Assembly: GCF_030149505.1 (NCBI RefSeq)
Contig: NZ_JASBRN010000012.1
Location: forward strand, 100,701-164,700
Length of the DNA: 64,000 nt
From: Nocardioides sp.
GTDB lineage: Bacteria > Actinomycetota > Actinomycetes > Propionibacteriales > Nocardioidaceae
Direction: 5' to 3'
The notes beneath the pieces are model-generated. The model had not been told where the DNA came from and made no database searches. It saw nothing but the letters and a program-made list of their open reading frames with translations. The position numbers and the translations under genes are program-made. Below are positions 18,554 through 27,010 of this stretch, in pieces (within the stretch, counting starts at the first letter, position 1; each line of letters starts with the position of its first letter).

Positions 18554-20041
18554 TCAGGCCTGGCGTGCCTGCATCTTCACGCGGTTCGTCAGCTCGGAGA
18601 CCTGGTTGAAGACGGCCCGGCGCTCGGCGAGCAGCTGGTTGATCTTGCGGTCGGCGTACATCACCGTCGTGTGGTCGCGGTTGCCGAACTGCGCGCCGAT
18701 CTTGGGCAGCGAGAGGTCGGTGAGCTCGCGGCACAGGTACATCGCGATCTGGCGTGCCATCACGAGGTGCCGACCGCGGCTGGGGCCCGTCAGCTCGTCG
18801 ATGGTCAGCCCGAAGTAGGCCGCCGTCTGGGCGATGATCAGCCCGGCGGTGATCTCGGGCTCGCCCCCCTCGGGGATCAGGTCCTTGAGCACGATCTCGG
18901 CCAGGGTCATGTCGACCTCCTGGCGGTTGAGGTTGGCGAAGGCGGTGACGCGGATCAGCGCCCCCTCGAGCTCGCGGATGTTGGTCTGGATCTTGGAGGC
19001 GATGAACTCCAGGACGTCCGGGGGCGCGGTCAGCCGGTCCATCGCGGCCTTCTTGCGCAGGATGGCGATGCGGGTCTCGAGGTCGGGCGGCTGGACGTCG
19101 GTGATCAGTCCCCACTCGAACCGGTTGCGCAGCCGGTCCTCCAGGGCCTCGAGGCGCTTGGGCGCCCGGTCGGAGGTCAGCACGATCTGCTTGTTGGCGT
19201 TGTGGAGGGTGTTGAAGGTGTGGAAGAACTCCTCCTGCGTCTGGGTCTTCCCCTCCAGGAACTGGATGTCGTCGATCAGCAGCACGTCGACGTCGCGGTA
19301 GCGGCGCTTGAAGCGGTCCTGGCGGTCGTCGCGGATCGCGTTGATGAACTCGTTGGTGAACTCCTCGCTCGAGACGTAGCGCACCTTGGCGCCGTTGTAG
19401 AGCGAACGGACGTAGTGACCGATGGCGTGGAGCAGGTGGGTCTTGCCCAGCCCGGAGTCGCCGTAGACGAGCAGGGGGTTGTAGGCCTTGCCCGGTGCCT
19501 CGGCGACCGCGACGGCGGCCGCGTGGGGGAAGCGGTTGGACGAGCCGATGACGAAGGTCTCGAAGGTGTACTTGGGGTTGAGCCGGGTCTCCAGGGCGTT
19601 CGGGCGTACGCCGTTGTCGACCGGTGCGGGGGGCTCGGGCGGGCTCGGGGTCATCTCGCGCCGGGGTGCGGGGGGCACGGGGCCGAGGTCGGGTGCCGGG
19701 GCAGCGGCGAGCGATGGCGCCTCCTCGTCACTGCCGATCGCCGAGTCGACAGGGCTATAAGTCGACATATCGCTTTCAGCAGCGGCGTCCTCGAGTGCCG
19801 GGTTCACCGTCACGGCGATCCGGATCTCCTGGCCGAAGCGCACCGACAACGCGTCCTCGAGCTGCGCGCGCAGCCGCCCTTCCAGCTGGTGGCGGGTGAA
19901 GTCGTTGGGGACGGCGATGATCGCGGTGTGCCCGTGCAGGGTGATCGGCTCGCTGGCTCGCAGCCACGCGCGTTGGTTGGGCTGGAGGTCCGCGACCACG
20001 CCGTGCCAGGCGGAGGCGAGGTCCGAGAGGTTGTCGTCCAC
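18554..20041 (-). CDS. dnaA: chromosomal replication initiator DnaA
   Basis: 495 residues. Domain I occupies about 1-85 ([16 protein letters not shown]); a variable Pro/Ala/Glu-rich domain II about 86-150; AAA+ domain III has Walker A GDSGLGKT at 194-201 and Walker B LLIDDIQF at about 254-261; domain IV ends with the DNA-binding signature [15 protein letters not shown] starting at 453. GTG start at 20041 gives the family's usual N-terminus. Reads away from rpmH and towards oriC and dnaN. Confidence 0.98.
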   Translation of the reverse strand: MDDNLSDLASAWHGVVADLQPNQRAWLRASEPITLHGHTAIIAVPNDFTRHQLEGRLRAQLEDALSVRFGQEIRIAVTVNPALEDAAAESDMSTYSPVDSAIGSDEEAPSLAAAPAPDLGPVPPAPRREMTPSPPEPPAPVDNGVRPNALETRLNPKYTFETFVIGSSNRFPHAAAVAVAEAPGKAYNPLLVYGDSGLGKTHLLHAIGHYVRSLYNGAKVRYVSSEEFTNEFINAIRDDRQDRFKRRYRDVDVLLIDDIQFLEGKTQTQEEFFHTFNTLHNANKQIVLTSDRAPKRLEALEDRLRNRFEWGLITDVQPPDLETRIAILRKKAAMDRLTAPPDVLEFIASKIQTNIRELEGALIRVTAFANLNRQEVDMTLAEIVLKDLIPEGGEPEITAGLIIAQTAAYFGLTIDELTGPSRGRHLVMARQIAMYLCRELTDLSLPKIGAQFGNRDHTTVMYADRKINQLLAERRAVFNQVSELTNRVKMQARQA

Positions 20042-20180
20042 GGTGGGGGTGCTCCGCCCTGCCCCGGTCGGAGGGGTCCCTCACGGGTCCGGGGAGCTGC
20101 TCGTCTGGTGGGTTGTCGGTCGGTCTCGCGCCACGGCCGCGGCCGGTGTCTCCACCGCGTGCGCTGCTGTGCCGCGCTCA

Positions 20181-20418
20181 TGTTCCACAAGTTGATCCAC
20201 AGGCTGTGAACCCGGGTCGGGGGATACGGCCCGTCGTGGCTCCGGTGCCCGTGCCGGATCGGTCTCCATCGCTGTCGTCGCAGGTCAGAGCCGGTGGATC
20301 GACCTGGGCGGGCCCGTCGGCACTGACGGAGCGGTGGTGCCCGAACGTGGCGCGGACGCGGGGCCGCGAGAGGGGGAACCTAACCCGGCGCCCGGGGGCG
20401 CGCAACCAGTTCTCCACA
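20181..20418. promoter_or_regulatory. DnaA-box-like sites between dnaA and rpmH
   Basis: TGTTCCACA at 20181-20189, TGATCCACA at 20193-20201 and TTCTCCACA at 20410-20418, all on the plus strand. They lie in the 678-base dnaA-rpmH gap and could mediate dnaA autoregulation or act as accessory origin sites. Apart from these and the rpmH promoter, nothing else convincing was seen in this gap. Confidence 0.5.
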
Positions 20419-20465
20419 GGCTGCGGGTCGGCAGGAGCGGCCTGTGCCCGGTGGCGTCGCCGAGG

Positions 20466-20495
20466 GTTTGACCCTCCGTCGCGCGCCCGCGTACC
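20466..20495 (+). promoter_or_regulatory. promoter of rpmH
   Basis: TTGACC at 20466-20471, 18-base spacer, TACCGT at 20490-20495. Identical hexamers and spacing to the GntR-gene promoter. It predicts a 5' leader of about 215 bases before rpmH. Confidence 0.6.
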
Positions 20496-20719
20496 GTTGG
20501 CCGGTCATCCGAGGAGATCTGTGTGTCGACGGGTGCCGCATGTCCATGACCGTCCAGGCAGCCGCCGGGGCGACGTGGGTGAGCGGTGCCGGCCGAAGGT
20601 CGCGTACCGGTGGTGCCTGCGGGCGCCCCGGTCGGCACAGCCGATCACAGGGTGGGAGGTCCGGCGCCGCCGGGCCCGACGCAGACGTCCAGCAGAACCC
20701 TCCGCGAGAGAGAGCAGTC

Positions 20720-20857
20720 GTGAGCAAGCGCACGTACCAGCCCAACAACCGCCGCCGTCACAAGGTGCACGGTTTCCGTCTCCGCATGCGCACCCGCGCG
20801 GGGCGCGCGATCCTCAACCAGCGGCGCCGCAAGGGCCGCAAGTCGATCGCGGTCTGA
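20720..20857 (+). CDS. rpmH: 50S ribosomal protein L34
   Basis: 45 residues, [13 protein letters not shown], then [13 protein letters not shown] and the basic ending R-R-R-K-G-R-K. Exactly the usual length and sequence of L34. GTG start preceded by a GAGAGAG purine stretch. First gene of the rpmH-rnpA-yidD-yidC-jag-rsmG-parAB series. An upstream extension of the reading frame exists but does not resemble any protein. Confidence 0.97.
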   Translation: MSKRTYQPNNRRRHKVHGFRLRMRTRAGRAILNQRRRKGRKSIAV

Positions 20858-20882
20858 GCCGACCGACGCCTCGCACCGCCAC

Positions 20883-21218
20883 GTGCTCCCCGCTGAGCAC
20901 CGGCTCGACGACGCCGGACTGTTCCGGCTCGCGACCCGCAGGGGGACGCGTCGCTCCTCGCCCACGCTGGTGACCCACCTGCTGCAGCGCGAGGGCGACG
21001 CTCCCCCGCTCGTCGGGTTCGTCGTCAGCAGGGCGGTGGGCAACGCCGTCGTCCGCAACCGTGTGAAGCGCCGTCTTCGCCACCTGGCCCGGGAGCACGT
21101 GTCCTCGCTCCCGGGCTCTTGCGTGCTCGTGGTGCGGGCACTGCCGTCCTCCGCGCAGGCATCCAGCGCCGCGCTGGCGGCGGACCTGTCCGGCTGCCTC
21201 ACGAGGATGGCGGCGTGA
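20883..21218 (+). CDS. rnpA: ribonuclease P protein component
   Basis: 111 residues. Has the RNR signature [13 protein letters not shown], preceded by F-V-V-S-R-A-V-G, that binds the P RNA and the tRNA leader. It helps mature tRNA 5' ends. The start GTG at 20883 follows the L34 stop by 25 bases. The stop overlaps the yidD start by four bases (GTGA). Confidence 0.95.
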   Translation: MLPAEHRLDDAGLFRLATRRGTRRSSPTLVTHLLQREGDAPPLVGFVVSRAVGNAVVRNRVKRRLRHLAREHVSSLPGSCVLVVRALPSSAQASSAALAADLSGCLTRMAA

Positions 21219-21520
21219 AGGACCCCCTGCGGTTGCTGCTCATCGGCTTCCTGCGCGTCTACCGGAGGGTGGTCAGCCCGCTCTACGGCCAGGTCTGCCG
21301 CTACCACCCCAGCTGCTCGGCATACGCCCTGGAGGCGGTCACCGTGCACGGCAGCCTGCGAGGCAGCTGGCTGGCGGTGCGGCGGCTCGGCCGGTGCCAC
21401 CCCTGGTCCGACGGCGGCTACGACCCGGTGCCCCCTCGCCACCCGGAGGGCACCATGGACGTCGACACCCCGCCCCACCCCACCCCATCCCCGCACGTCC
21501 GCCCCACACAAGGAGTCTGA
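21215..21520 (+). CDS. yidD: membrane protein insertion efficiency factor YidD
   Basis: 101 residues: [10 protein letters not shown] amphipathic start, then the YidD core [48 protein letters not shown] with the conserved cysteines. The tail is Pro/His-rich. It assists YidC-dependent insertion. GTG start coupled to the rnpA stop. Confidence 0.95.
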   Translation: MKDPLRLLLIGFLRVYRRVVSPLYGQVCRYHPSCSAYALEAVTVHGSLRGSWLAVRRLGRCHPWSDGGYDPVPPRHPEGTMDVDTPPHPTPSPHVRPTQGV

Positions 21521-21523
21521 TCC

Positions 21524-22549
21524 GTGGGAACCATCGGTGACATCTTCGGCTTCCTGGCCGCACCGCTCTACTACGCCATCTCCGGCGTCATGCTCCTCTG
21601 GCACGAGCTCTTCACCCTGCTCGGCCTGGACGAGAACGGGGGCCTCGGGTGGGCCCTGTCGATCATCGGGCTGACGCTGGTCATCCGCGCGGCGCTGATC
21701 CCGCTCTTCGTGCGTCAGATCAAGGCCAGCCGCAACATGCAGCTGATCCAGCCGAAGGTCCGCGAGCTGCAGAAGAAGTACGGCCACGACCGGGAGCGTC
21801 TCGCGCAGGAGACGATGAAGCTCTACAAGGACTCGGGCACCAACCCGTTCGCGTCCTGCCTGCCGATCCTGCTGCAGATGCCGATCTTCTTCACGCTGTT
21901 CAGCCTGCTGAACAACGCCTCGAAGGAGGTGGGCCGGGGGTTCCTGACCGATGAGCGAGCCCGCAACTTCGGGGAGTCCGAGCTCTTCGGTCGGATCCCC
22001 ATCGCGGACAGCTTCTGGGGCTCCGGCATCTGGCGCGAGGGAGGCGGTGACGCCGCCGTCATGGTGCTCGCGCTGTTCCTCGTGCTCGCCATGACCGCCA
22101 CCACGTTCTTCACGCAGCGCCAGCTGATGAGCAAGAACATGCCGGCCGACGCGCTGTCCGGCCCGTACGCGCAGCAGCAGAAGCTGCTGCTCTACGTCCT
22201 CCCGGTCGCCTTTGGGCTCGGTGGCGTGGCCTTCCCGATCGGCGTCCTCCTCTACTGGACGACCTCGAACCTGTGGACGATGGGCCAGCAGTTCTACGTG
22301 ATCCGCAACAACCCCGCTCCGGGCACCCCGGCCGCCAAGGCCAAGGAGGAGCGCGACCGGGCCAAGGCCCTCAAGCGTGGTGAGGTCGTGGCCGAGGTCG
22401 AGCCCGAGGTCGTGGAGGAGCGCCGTCCGGTCCGCCGTGAGCAGCCCCAGCGGCAGCCGCGGGCCGCCCGGAAGAAGGCCGCCCCCGCGAAGGGGGCTCC
22501 TGCCCGGAACCAGACCCAGAAGAACCAGAAGAAGGGAGGCGGCTCGTGA
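21524..22549 (+). CDS. yidC: membrane protein insertase YidC
   Basis: 341 residues, the Oxa1 type without the large periplasmic domain of proteobacteria. Hydrophobic segments near 10-35, 45-65, 115-130 (P-I-L-L-Q-M-P-I-F-F-T-L-F), 180-200 and 225-250 (L-P-I/V-A-F-G then P-I-G-V-L-L-Y-W-T-T-S-N-L-W). The hydrophilic groove arginine lies in V-I-R-A-A-L-I-P-L. The tail from 270 is highly basic (Lys/Arg/Gln/Pro) for ribosome contact. AGGAG about ten bases before GTG 21524; overlaps jag by four bases. Confidence 0.96.
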   Translation: MGTIGDIFGFLAAPLYYAISGVMLLWHELFTLLGLDENGGLGWALSIIGLTLVIRAALIPLFVRQIKASRNMQLIQPKVRELQKKYGHDRERLAQETMKLYKDSGTNPFASCLPILLQMPIFFTLFSLLNNASKEVGRGFLTDERARNFGESELFGRIPIADSFWGSGIWREGGGDAAVMVLALFLVLAMTATTFFTQRQLMSKNMPADALSGPYAQQQKLLLYVLPVAFGLGGVAFPIGVLLYWTTSNLWTMGQQFYVIRNNPAPGTPAAKAKEERDRAKALKRGEVVAEVEPEVVEERRPVRREQPQRQPRAARKKAAPAKGAPARNQTQKNQKKGGGS

Positions 22550-23079
22550 GCGAGTCGACCCAGACCTCCGACGCCGTGCAGTCCGCGGACGTCGAGCAGG
22601 ACCAGCCCGTGGTGAGCAACCGCGTCCAGGCGCTCGAGAACGAGGGCGAGATCGCGGCCGACTACCTCGAGGAGCTGCTCGACATCGCCGACCTCGACGG
22701 TGACCTCGACATGGACGTCGAGGGGGACCGTGCTGCGGTGTCCATCGTGGGTGCGGACCTCTCCCAGCTCGTGGGACGCGACGGTGAGGTGCTGGAGGCA
22801 CTCCAGGAGCTGACCCGGCTGGCCGTGTACCGCGAGACCGGTGAGCGGTCCCGGTTGATGCTCGACATCTCCGGCTTCCGCGCCGAGCGGCGTGCCGAGC
22901 TGGAGAAGGTGGCCGCTGACGCGGTGGCTCAGGTGCGGGAGCGCGGCGAGCGGGTCTCGCTGGAGCCGATGTCGCCGTTCGAGCGCAAGGTCGTCCACGA
23001 CGCGGTGGCCCAGGCCGGCCTCGTGTCGGAGTCCGAGGGCGTGGAGCCCCGGCGGTTCGTGGTGATCCTCCCTGAGTGA
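22546..23079 (+). CDS. jag: Jag/KhpB RNA-binding protein (KH and R3H domains)
   Basis: 177 residues. An acidic N-terminus is followed by a KH-like domain (V-G-A-D-L-S-Q-L-V-G-R-D-G-E-V-L-E-A-L-Q, about 67-87) and the R3H domain (R-A-E-R-R-A-E-L..., then P-M-S-P-F-E-R-K-V-V-H-D-A-V, about 110-160). KhpB-type proteins bind RNA and influence cell elongation in Gram-positives. Start GTG overlaps the yidC stop (GTGA). Confidence 0.93.
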   Translation: MSESTQTSDAVQSADVEQDQPVVSNRVQALENEGEIAADYLEELLDIADLDGDLDMDVEGDRAAVSIVGADLSQLVGRDGEVLEALQELTRLAVYRETGERSRLMLDISGFRAERRAELEKVAADAVAQVRERGERVSLEPMSPFERKVVHDAVAQAGLVSESEGVEPRRFVVILPE

Positions 23080-23100
23080 CGCGCTGCCCGACCCGGGCGC

Positions 23101-23116
23101 TGTTTCACGTGAAACA
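23101..23116. promoter_or_regulatory. parS: parS centromere site 1
   Basis: TGTTTCACGTGAAACA, a perfect 16-base palindrome identical to the bacterial parS consensus. Lies 21 bases after the jag stop and before the called rsmG start. Read in the rsmG frame it encodes V-S-R-E-T. Confidence 0.97.
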
Positions 23117-23131
23117 CCCCCCACGCCCGAG

Positions 23132-23842
23132 GTGGCGCGGGGGGTGTTCCCGCCTGAGCGGCTCCCGCTCGTCGAGCGGTACGTCGGCTGGCTGGCCGGC
23201 GCCGGGACCGAGCGGGGCCTCATCGGCCCGCGGGAGGTGCCGCGGCTGTGGGACCGGCATGTCCTGAACTCTGCCGTGCTCGGCGAGTGGATCCCTCCAG
23301 GTGCCCGGGTCGCCGACATCGGGAGCGGGGCCGGTCTGCCCGGTCTCGTGCTGGCGCTGGTGCGCCCCGACCTGGAGGTGACCCTGGTCGAGCCGCTGCT
23401 GCGCCGCGCGACCTTCCTGCAGGAGGTGGTCTCCGACCTCGACGTCCCGGTGCGGGTCGTGCGGGCCAGGGCGGAGGAGCTGCACGGAGTCGAGTCCTTC
23501 GACGTCGTGACCTCACGGGCCGTCGCTCCTCTCGACCGACTGGCCGGTTGGTGCATGCCCTTGGTTGCTGCTGGCGGTGCGATGGTGGCGCTCAAGGGGT
23601 CGAGCGCCTCCGACGAGGTGGAGCAGCACCGCGACGAGCTCCGACGGCACGGGACCGGTGATCCCGAGGTGCGAGCCCTGGGGGCGGACGTCCTGGAGTC
23701 CCCCACCTGGGCGGTCCGGGTTTCCTGGGTCGGCGAGCCGCAGGTATCTTGGCGCATCGCCCGGGACGCTCGTCCTCGTGGTCAGCGAGCACAGCGTCGT
23801 CCCGGCCCCGGCGGACGTCGACGCGGGAAGGGCACCCGGTGA
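23132..23842 (+). CDS. rsmG: 16S rRNA (guanine527-N7)-methyltransferase RsmG
   Basis: 236 residues. The SAM-binding motif is V-A-D-I-G-S-G-A-G-L-P-G-L-V, preceded by the family's R-G-L-I-G-P-R-E-V-P-R-L-W-D-R-H and followed by E-P-L-L-R-R-A-T-F-L and V-T-S-R-A-V-A-P-L-D. The basic Arg/Gly tail is extra. GTG 23132 is the first standard start before the conserved part, but has no clear ribosome binding site; the frame stays open upstream through parS (V-S-R-E-T) back to a CTG at 23072, so the true start is uncertain. Overlaps parA by four bases. Confidence 0.92.
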   Translation: MARGVFPPERLPLVERYVGWLAGAGTERGLIGPREVPRLWDRHVLNSAVLGEWIPPGARVADIGSGAGLPGLVLALVRPDLEVTLVEPLLRRATFLQEVVSDLDVPVRVVRARAEELHGVESFDVVTSRAVAPLDRLAGWCMPLVAAGGAMVALKGSSASDEVEQHRDELRRHGTGDPEVRALGADVLESPTWAVRVSWVGEPQVSWRIARDARPRGQRAQRRPGPGGRRRGKGTR

Positions 23843-24957
23843 CCGGAGAGGGTCCTGTGCCGAGCGGGGACACGGATCCTCGTGCCGAGTTTTCCACCGG
23901 TCGTCCCACGCTCGACCAGCCGAGTTCTCCACAGATCGAGGAAAGTTCTCCACAGGTGTCTGTTTCACGTGAAACATCCGGCGAAGCCGGCAACAGCGGC
24001 GGAGGCGGGCCGTTCGCGGTGCGCACGGCGGCAGAGCTCGCCGAGATGGAGCCGGTCGAGAGCGACGACCTCACGCCCCTGGCTCGCGCGACGGAGTTCT
24101 CCTTGTCGCTGCGCAGCAGTGCTGCCCGGCGCTCCCCCTCTCCCCGGCCCGTGGCCACCCGCGTCTTCGTGGTCGCCAACCAGAAGGGCGGGGTCGGCAA
24201 GACCACCTCGACGGTCAACGTCGCGGCAGGACTCGCGTCCCTCGGGCAGCGCGTGCTCGTGATCGACCTGGACCCGCAGGGCAACGCCTCCACGGCGCTC
24301 AACATCGAGCACCGGCGCGGCGTCCCCTCGACGTACGACGCGCTGGTCGACGGCGTGCCCCTCACCGACGTCGTGGCGCCGTGCCCGGACGTCGACGGGC
24401 TCTGGGTGGTCCCGGCGACCATCGACCTGGCCGGCGCCGAGATCGAGCTGGTCTCGGTGGTCGCCCGCGAGGGCCGGCTCCGCAAGGCGATCCAGGGGCA
24501 CCCGTGGGTCGGGACCGCCGAGGCCGTGGGCGAGGACCGCTTCGACTACGTCCTCATCGACTGCCCGCCGTCGCTGGGCCTGCTGACGCTCAACGCGCTC
24601 GTGGCCGGCGAGGAGATGCTCATCCCGATCCAGGCCGAGTACTACGCGCTCGAGGGCCTGGGCCAGCTGCTCGAGACCGTCGACATGGTCCGGGCGCACC
24701 TCAACCCGTCCCTGGCGGTCTCCACCATCCTGCTGACGATGTACGACGCGCGCACCCGGCTCGCTGCCGGTGTCGCCGAGGAGGTGCGCGACCACTTCGG
24801 GGACCAGGTGCTCCGCACCGCCATCCCCCGCTCGGTGCGGGTGTCCGAGGCGCCGTCGTACGCCCAGACAGTGATGACCTACGACCCGGGGTCCCCGGGA
24901 GCGCTGTCCTACCTCGAGGCAGCGCGGGAGATCGCCGAGCGAGGAGCCCCCCAGTGA
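23839..24957 (+). CDS. parA: chromosome partitioning ATPase ParA
   Basis: 372 residues. An unusual N-terminal extension of about 105 residues, rich in Ser, Pro and Glu, precedes the ATPase domain. The deviant Walker A is KGGVGKTT (116-123) with signature lysine; [12 protein letters not shown] and [10 protein letters not shown] are the A' and B motifs. GTG 23839 is coupled to the rsmG stop (GTGA). The extension is not spurious: it encodes V-S-R-E-T across parS site 2 and S-S-P-Q twice across DnaA-box-like 9-mers, so the DNA sites may dictate the peptide. An alternative later start cannot be excluded. Confidence 0.95.
   Translation: MTGEGPVPSGDTDPRAEFSTGRPTLDQPSSPQIEESSPQVSVSRETSGEAGNSGGGGPFAVRTAAELAEMEPVESDDLTPLARATEFSLSLRSSAARRSPSPRPVATRVFVVANQKGGVGKTTSTVNVAAGLASLGQRVLVIDLDPQGNASTALNIEHRRGVPSTYDALVDGVPLTDVVAPCPDVDGLWVVPATIDLAGAEIELVSVVAREGRLRKAIQGHPWVGTAEAVGEDRFDYVLIDCPPSLGLLTLNALVAGEEMLIPIQAEYYALEGLGQLLETVDMVRAHLNPSLAVSTILLTMYDARTRLAAGVAEEVRDHFGDQVLRTAIPRSVRVSEAPSYAQTVMTYDPGSPGALSYLEAAREIAERGAPQ
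23890..23954 (+). promoter_or_regulatory. DnaA-box-like cluster inside parA
   Basis: TTTTCCACC at 23890-23898, TTCTCCACA at 23925-23933 and TTCTCCACA at 23946-23954. The last two share the 12-mer AGTTCTCCACAG with the site at 20408. The cluster ends six bases before parS site 2. DnaA binding is inferred. Confidence 0.45.
23961..23976. promoter_or_regulatory. parS: parS centromere site 2 (within parA coding sequence)
   Basis: Second perfect copy of TGTTTCACGTGAAACA, in the N-terminal extension of parA, 860 bases from site 1. ParB should load here as a CTP-dependent clamp. Confidence 0.97.
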
Positions 24958-26000
24958 ACGCACGTCCGGCTCCGCGCCGCGGTCTGGGCCGCGGTCTCGG
25001 CTCGCTGATCCCCACCGCTCCGCCCGAGGCGACCGCCGCGACCTCGGCTCCCGGCTCCGCTGCGGATGGGAACGCGGGTGCGGGGGACCCGGGTGCTCCG
25101 GGCGCTGGGGCGGTACCCGCCGACCGGACCGGCTCCGACGCTCCGTCGGGCGACGCCGCCGACGCGGTCGACCTGGCTCCCGTGGACGGCGCCTACTTCG
25201 CCGAGGTCCCGATCGGCCAGATCGTCCCCAATGCCGTCCAGCCGCGCCACGTCTTCGACGAGGAGGCGATGGCCGAGCTGGTGCACTCCATCCGTGAGGT
25301 CGGGCTGCTCCAGCCGATCGTGGTGCGTCGTACCGGCCCGGAGTCCTACGAGCTGGTCATGGGCGAGCGCCGGTGGCGGGCCTCCCAGCAGGCTGGCCTC
25401 GAGGCCGTCCCGGCCATCGTGCGCCAGACCGAGGACGACGACATGCTCCGGGACGCGCTCCTGGAGAACCTCCACCGCTCCCAGCTCAACCCGCTGGAGG
25501 AGGCGTCGGCCTACGCCCAGCTCCTGGAGGACTTCGGCTGCACCCACGAGGAGCTCGCCACCCGCATCGGCCGCTCCCGCCCGCAGATCTCCAACACCCT
25601 GCGGCTGCTCAAGCTGAGCCCTGCCGTCCAGCGGCGCGTGGCCGCAGGCGTGCTCTCGGCCGGGCACGCGCGATCGCTGCTCGCCGTGGACGACCCCGCG
25701 CTGCAGGACCGCCTTGCCTCGCGCGTGGTCGCCGAGGGCATCAGCGTGCGCGGCCTGGAGGAGATCGTGGCGGTGGGCGACCACGGCGACGAGGGCGCCG
25801 GCCGCGTCGTACGCCGGAAGCCGACCGCCCCCGGACTGGCCGAGATCGCCGACCGACTCTCGGATCGTCTGGAGACCCGGGTCAAGGTGGACCTGGGCCG
25901 CAGCAAGGGCAAGGTGCAGATCGAGTTCGCGTCGCTGGAGGACCTGGGACGCATCATCGACATCATCGACCCGCGCACCCGGTCGGATCGGCCGATCTAA
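24954..26000 (+). CDS. parB: chromosome partitioning protein ParB
   Basis: 348 residues. N-terminal [13 protein letters not shown] is the ParA-contact box; an Ala/Gly/Asp linker follows; the CTP-binding core has [17 protein letters not shown] and the G-E-R-R-W-R-A motif; then [14 protein letters not shown] and the helix-turn-helix [15 protein letters not shown] that reads parS; the C-terminal dimerisation zipper ends I-I-D-I-I. GTG start overlaps the parA stop by four bases, with GAGGAG upstream. Confidence 0.97.
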   Translation: MNARPAPRRGLGRGLGSLIPTAPPEATAATSAPGSAADGNAGAGDPGAPGAGAVPADRTGSDAPSGDAADAVDLAPVDGAYFAEVPIGQIVPNAVQPRHVFDEEAMAELVHSIREVGLLQPIVVRRTGPESYELVMGERRWRASQQAGLEAVPAIVRQTEDDDMLRDALLENLHRSQLNPLEEASAYAQLLEDFGCTHEELATRIGRSRPQISNTLRLLKLSPAVQRRVAAGVLSAGHARSLLAVDDPALQDRLASRVVAEGISVRGLEEIVAVGDHGDEGAGRVVRRKPTAPGLAEIADRLSDRLETRVKVDLGRSKGKVQIEFASLEDLGRIIDIIDPRTRSDRPI

Positions 26001-26075
26001 CGTTTCATCGATCTGGCGATAGATTGCTTTGTCGACTTATTGATAGGTCGCCAGTGGAAGGCTTGGCTGGTACCA

Positions 26076-26149
26076 GCTGAACCTTTCGGCGTACGGGCGA
26101 AGGTTCAGCCGTGGACCGGAAGGTCCAGCTGGTGCCAGCTGAACCTTCG
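26076..26149. terminator. bidirectional terminator with three alternating repeats (parB / acyltransferase)
   Basis: GCTGAACCTT at 26076-26085 and 26138-26147 flanks its reverse complement AAGGTTCAGC at 26100-26109, so the central copy can pair with either side (10 base pairs each). A small GGACC...GGTCC hairpin at 26113-26126 lies in the second loop. The genes on both sides converge on it. Confidence 0.7.
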
Positions 26150-26166
26150 ACTCGTGCGGGCCGCCC

Positions 26167-26934
26167 TCAGGAGTCGGCGGCCTTGGCGCGCCGGGCCTCG
26201 GCGCGGCGGCGCTGCTCCTCGGCGTCGAGCCGGGCCGCCTCCTCCGGCGTGGGCGCCGAGCCACCGAAGCGGGCCGGCAGCCACCAGGACCCCGGGGGCT
26301 GCTCGGCGGCGGGGTACGCCGCGATCGTCTCCTCCAGCATCGTGCTCATCCGCGCGCGCAGCTCAGCGGTCTCTGCCACCGGGTCCGCACCGGAGAGGCG
26401 CAGGGGCTCCCCAACCCGGATCGCAATGGTCTTCCCGCGGGAGAAGTCCCTGTCGTGGTCCTTGGTGAAGATGCGCTGGGTGCCCCAGAGGATCACCGGC
26501 ACCAGCGGCACGTCGGCCTCGGCCGCGATCCGCACCGCGCCGGTCTTGATGTCCTTGATCTCGAACGACCGCGAGATCGTGGCCTCGGGGAAGATCCCGA
26601 CCGCCTCGCCCCGCTTCAGGTAGTCCACGGCCGTGCGAAAGGAGGCCAGCCCCTCGCCACGGTCGACCTCGATGTGGTGCATCGAGCGCATGACCGGACC
26701 GCCCACCGCGTTCTGGAAGATCTCCCGCTTCGCCATGAACCGCACCTTGCGCCCCGACGGGTTCGCCGCCAGTCCGCCGTAGATGAAGTCGAGGTACCCC
26801 ACGTGGTTGACCGCGAGGAGCACGCCGCCCTTGCGCGGCACATGCTCGGTCCCGGTGAGGTCGAAGCGCTGACCCAGCAGCCGGAAACCGGTCTTGGCGG
26901 CGAGGATGATCGGGGGGTACGTCAGGTCCAGCAC
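26167..26934 (-). CDS. 1-acyl-sn-glycerol-3-phosphate acyltransferase (PlsC-like)
   Basis: 255 residues starting V-L-D-L-T-Y-P-P. A short hydrophobic start anchors it to the membrane. The catalytic N-H-V-G-Y-L-D (NHx4D, 43-49) and the substrate-binding F-P-E-A-T-I-S (FPEGTRS equivalent) define the PlsC family, which transfers acyl groups to lysophosphatidic acid or other acceptors. The tail from about 220 is charged Ala/Arg/Glu. GTG 26934 is chosen as the first start before the homologous region; the longer frame upstream has no family resemblance. Convergent with parB. Confidence 0.88.
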   Translation of the reverse strand: MLDLTYPPIILAAKTGFRLLGQRFDLTGTEHVPRKGGVLLAVNHVGYLDFIYGGLAANPSGRKVRFMAKREIFQNAVGGPVMRSMHHIEVDRGEGLASFRTAVDYLKRGEAVGIFPEATISRSFEIKDIKTGAVRIAAEADVPLVPVILWGTQRIFTKDHDRDFSRGKTIAIRVGEPLRLSGADPVAETAELRARMSTMLEETIAAYPAAEQPPGSWWLPARFGGSAPTPEEAARLDAEEQRRRAEARRAKAADS

Positions 26935-27010
26935 GCGCCGATCCTGCCACGCGAGGCCGGTGCGCCGGCCGGCCGCCAGCGGGCGAGAAGCGTCGGGCAG
27001 GGTCGGTGGG

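Noticed and set aside
20444..20719. N-terminal extension of rpmH
   Set aside because: The frame is open but the peptide resembles nothing, L34 is always about 45 residues, and a good promoter (20466-20495) lies inside it.
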